Source: Takakia lepidozioides
Taxonomy: Eukaryota; Streptophyta; Takakiopsida; Takakiales; Takakiaceae
Direction of reading: 5' to 3'
Assembly (NCBI GenBank): GCA_030704615.1
Contig: CM060732.1
Span: 24,364,001 to 24,428,000 of the forward strand
DNA: 64,000 nucleotides
The notes under the pieces are model-generated. The model was not told the origin of the DNA. It made no database searches and worked only from the letters and a program-made list of their open reading frames with translations. Below, in pieces: positions 60,283-64,000 of this stretch (positions within the stretch are counted from its first letter, which is position 1; every line of letters begins with the position of its first letter). The position numbers and the translations under genes were made by a program.

Positions 60283-61595
60283 ATGTTTAGGTATGCATGT
60301 GCAGGGGTGGAGAAGGCGCAAAGGGGACAGCAGAGAGGGTATGTAATACGAGCAGCCTCATTACCAGGTAGATCAGGAGGTGGTGTGCTTGACAGACCCA
60401 CTATTGAGAAGCCCGCCACAGGTCGAGAGAGTGAATTTGATTTGCGGTATGTGGCAACATTCTCATCCACTTCTATGCAAGATGTAGCTAAGCTGACTAG
60501 TTGTAGTTCTGTCACTTGAGGTATGGGCAATTAGTTGGACGGTATCTCAGAGCAATCTTTACTTCTCCTGGGACTTTTATGTCGCCTACAGTGACTGAGG
60601 CTGCTCTGGCCAGTCAGTTTGCCCTTCCTGTGCTTTGGCATCAGTGGAGCACATTCAGTGAGATTGACATTCAACATCAAGTAACAGGTGGCGCAAAGCT
60701 GACCATTGGGTGCCATAGACCTGCAAAGAGCTTTATGTAGATGCTCAGTTATCGAGAGCTGTAGTGGAAGAATTGCTGATAAGTGATGGTAGAGCTCTGT
60801 GGCTCCGGTCTCCATTATCTACTACAGATTGCTTAAAATTCTTTGGATCCATGCTACTATCTAACCAAGACTGTGTGATGTTTGTCCTGGTGCCTTTGTT
60901 TTCATCTTTGAAAGTTCTTCATTCCCTTGGATATGGCTATCTCATTTAATTTTGGTGCCCTCTCAAATGTGAGTTTAGAGTTTACTAGGCTCTCAAATTA
61001 TTCAAAACGGCACGGGGAACGGCCCCTTCATCGGGAAGGTCAATAAGTGTCTATTCTTGGTACTGCATATATAAGATACTGCCTGGTCCCTGTTTCCATA
61101 AAAACCCCAAGCCATATTATCTCATCCAAAGAGTTTCTGTCCGTACTTACAGCTCAAGATACGTAGGTACAAGGCGGTTGCTGGTAATACAGTTTAATAA
61201 TTGCAGTTGATTTCTGGAGTGAGTCTTCTTGCTTCAGATGTCCATCAGGAGAATTTGTTTCTAGCTTGCCAAGCATTGCTAGCGTACTTTTTGTACATCG
61301 CATTGAATTGCCGAGCTATCTTGAATGATGCAGACAGAAACGGAAGGTATCACCACCTTACCGAGTGATGCTGCACAATGATAACCACAACAAGCGTGAG
61401 TATGTGGTTCAAGTGCTGATGAAGGTGATCCCAGGCATGGGGGTAGACAAGGCAGTCAACATCATGACAGAGGCACATGTAAATGGGGTGGCTGTTGTTA
61501 TTATCTGTCCTCAGGTTGATGCAGAGGAGCATTGTCTGCAGCTGCGCAGCAATGGGCTACTCAGTTCCGTGGAGCCTTCCAATGGAGGTTGCTAG
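60283..61595 (+). CDS. clpS: ClpS, plastid Clp protease adaptor
   Basis: Two exons, 60283-60446 and 61334-61595, phases agree, 141 residues. ClpS delivers N-degron substrates to the ClpC chaperone of the stromal Clp protease. Exon 1 encodes a basic, Ser/Gly-rich leader ending PTIEKPATGRESEFDLR. Exon 2 encodes the whole adaptor domain: PPYRVMLHNDNHNKREYVV, VLMKVIPGMGVDKAVNIM, EAHVNGVAVVIICPQVDAE, LRSNGLLSSVEP. The Asn-Asp pair in LHNDNHN and the His of EAHVNG match the N-degron pocket residues of bacterial ClpS. The start (MFRYACAGVEKAQRG) gives a leader of about 60 residues. Plant ClpS1 is about 159 residues, so an additional upstream exon with a longer transit peptide cannot be excluded. Confidence 0.92.
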
Positions 61596-64000
61596 TGATA
61601 TTTTGCCAACTTACGTTCTTTGAGTGTATAGTATGTAGACGGTCCTAGTCATGGCATAATTATATGATGGTATCATGTACAGAATGAATAAGATGAAATT
61701 TCCCCTGCCCAAAAAACATTCTCCTTCTAAGTTTCAGCTAGATTGCTAATGTTTCTGAGCTCAATTTGAATATCGAGAATTGGACTCCTGTGCAATCTAA
61801 TATATCTTAATGAAAGAATCATAAGGTTATGCGATCAGTGAATGAGAATCTGCAAGTTGTTGAAGAGCGGGAGAGTGCAATTCTGTTGGACAGTAAGGAA
61901 CAAGTAGGGAACTTTGTAAGTGACTATCAAGTTTTAATTTCATGATCCTGAGATGCCTACTCATGCAGCTGCAAGACTAATTTCTTTGAAGAGTGTTGAA
62001 GAAAAGGTTGCAACTTGGCCAAACAATCCACGCATTCAAAGCCTGTATTGCAACACTTTGGTTTCCAAGACCGACTCCTTCAACCGCTGTGATTCCTTTA
62101 GCCGCTATCACATCTATGATGAGAGACAGGCCAAAGTTGTAAAATGAAATGGTACAAAGAGCAATCCAACAATAGAATCTTTTGGAAGGGTTCAACTGTT
62201 CCCAAAGCTGCTCTGAAACATGAGAAGCACCAAATGTGCAAGCTTATGGGAGAGAATGCCAAATCAGGCTATTTAAATGACAGTTAGAGCGAAATATGAA
62301 AACGTCTGCTGGGATCTAGGGAAATATTTACTATTCAATTTAACAGTAACAAAGCATCCAACTACTAGTCAAGTTAGAGGTCAAAGCTAGCTCAAAATTT
62401 TAGTTTGATTGATCACAATTTACAAAACCTGTCTTCTAAACATTGCAAGATCTGGACAAAGATGAGAGAAAGCAGACTGGGACATTTGTGACAAGCAGAG
62501 TTGAAAGCAACCTACCCTTTCGTGGCTCCCACACAAGTTGTTGTCAGATACTTCGGATCATCGGTTGAAAATCATACCAAATACAACATCAACAATTTTA
62601 TGTTCATATCGAAGGCTAGACTCAGGTCAAAGTAGTAAAACAAAAATGACTTCAGCAGCAGGAAACAACAAGCAACCATTCCAATTGCTCCTCCAGAAGT
62701 GTGTTCGCAGAGACACTTGTCATTGCTAGAAGAATAGTCCCTGCATCCTCTACTACTATATCTACAGTAGTGAGTGCAACAGAAGATTGAGAACATAGCA
62801 CCAAGGGCGTCTGAGTCGTGACTACCCAACTTTATCATTTTGTTAAAGCTCAGTTGAGATGGCTAGCATTCCCTAGAGTATTTGGATTGCCCACAAGGCA
62901 CTGTGCTCTTTGTATTTCAATCTTGTTATGAAGCTGCAAAAGTTATGTTTATCAAATTCCTTGCGCATGTTGCATGGTCTGTGTGGTGTGAGAGCATTTG
63001 TGATGACCCACATTTCACCATACTTAGGCCCGTACGATACTAGCGGCACACCAACGGCACTTGAAGAAGTGTGGAACAGGGTACAGCCAAGCATACAGAG
63101 CGTGTACTCTTTCTCTGGTTCTATCGAGACGCCCTCCAATTCGATGCTCATGTGCGAGAGAAACCGGGGTCATCTCAAAGCGGGTCCGCTACATCCGACA
63201 CACAAAAAATACGACGACGACGTGGTTGCCGACGACGACGTGGCGTGACGACGATGACGTGGAAACTAGTTTCCGCTCGTCGCTAGAATTAGAGTGTCCA
63301 CAAAATGTCAAGCCAATAGCTAGCTCCCGACTTGGGGACTGTAAAGACGTAGTAAATCAATCGAACACTACTTATAATAACTTTATTTCTATCATCCTCC
63401 CTCACACATGATTCATTGTGCCGTCTGATTCGTGTAGAGAGCTGTTGAGAGCTACTGCCATTTTCTACCATTGCTATACCGTTAGAGATACGCTCTAATT
63501 ATTAACGATCTAGATTTGCTGATCTAGATTCGGGCGTATTGCGCCTCGACAGGTGGCAGTGACTCGGATGTAATCTGACTTCGAGTAAAAGGGTCTATTT
63601 AACGGGGGTAGGTATTCTGTAGTTCATCTTTCGTGTGCAGGAGGCGAGTGTCTGTGAGACGGAGGGAGTGTGATGGAAGGGCGTCTGCTGTCAATATTGG
63701 TGAGTTAGCAGACACTGATTATCTGTCAGTGTCCTCTGCGATTGATCCCCTCCTCATCGCATGCCCCGCTTTACCGAGCTACTTTCTTCTTTCCAAAAGC
63801 TACTTGGAGAGGAAGGAGAATCCTAACCCTAAGCAAGTTTTGAACATCACAAGATACAACTTGTTGTAATTGTGATCTCCCTGTGAACAATAACCCCCAC
63901 TGTAACTTTATGTTGACTCCTTTAGAAATACCAGAGTGGCCAGAAAGCAATTCTACTTTTTTGGCACGGCTACCAGGGAATGCACATTTTGCAAAAAAAA
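61596..64000. other. Intergenic tail of the window
   Basis: No gene recognised. 63200-63270 has ACGACG-rich repeats. 63400-63900 has LTR-like or promoter-like features (GTCTATTTAACGG, then a transcribed-looking GTG-rich stretch), but no partner repeat lies in the window. Confidence 0.4.
63205..63300 (+). repeat. Dispersed GACGATGACGTG repeat, copy 2
   Basis: ACGACGACGACGTGG, GACGACGACGTGG and GACGACGATGACGTGG, then CGTCGCTAGAAT. It resembles 33525-33650. Confidence 0.5.

Noticed and set aside
63400-63900. Possible LTR or 5' end of a retrotransposon
   Set aside because: No second LTR, primer-binding site or coding region within the window.

Overview
Eukaryotic nuclear DNA of the plant lineage. 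The evidence is spliceosomal genes with GT-AG introns and plant-type proteins: plastid arginine-pathway ArgC, plastid ClpS, the plant DEX1 family, and a plant-type PQ-loop protein. The repeats are also plant-type: Mutator-like, CACTA, Ptta/En-Spm and LINE elements. Long repeat-rich introns and large non-coding tracts suggest a streptophyte such as a charophyte alga (Chara-like). That placement is inference; no marker in the window fixes the species.

Layout. 1-3.6 kb: simple repeats, CG-rich 'GCGACG' sequence and a decayed Ptta/En-Spm-type transposase. 3.8-20.7 kb: a giant (about 17 kb) Mutator-like element with two divergent genes. On the minus strand (4467-11612) is a ten-exon gene whose conceptual product joins a ParB/sulfiredoxin-like domain, AT-hook-like basic stretches and a permuted (beta-class) DNA methyltransferase domain. 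Its first intron is filled by about 21 copies of a 116-bp satellite with a hairpin in most units. On the plus strand (12.7-20.3 kb) is a MULE transposase with WRKY-GCM1-like and SWIM zinc fingers. It is split by a 4138-bp CACTA element with perfect 32-bp TIRs and a 3-bp target-site duplication; that element carries captured PPR fragments. 20.7-25.4 kb: LINE pieces and an FCP1-like gene fragment.

27.8-61.6 kb is host gene space, with five genes I could follow exon by exon: a PQ-loop vacuolar transporter (+, 27781-32050, 400 aa), argC (-, 34374-41856, 414 aa), INTS6 of the Integrator complex (-, 43070-51390, N-terminal half partly unresolved), DEX1 (-, 52860-58572, 873 aa) and plastid clpS (+, 60283-61595, 141 aa). 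The host genes show no functional linkage; they are separate loci (amino-acid transport, arginine synthesis, RNA 3'-end processing, cell-surface/wall matrix, plastid proteolysis). Several introns hold tandem duplications or LINE remnants at or beside splice sites. The last 2.4 kb has no gene I recognise.

The most interesting object is the transposon-borne ParB-methyltransferase gene paired with a MULE transposase. It resembles prokaryotic ParB-methylase fusions, and I do not know it as a described eukaryotic system. This copy looks inactivated: two in-frame stops in the methyltransferase gene, a CACTA insertion in the transposase.
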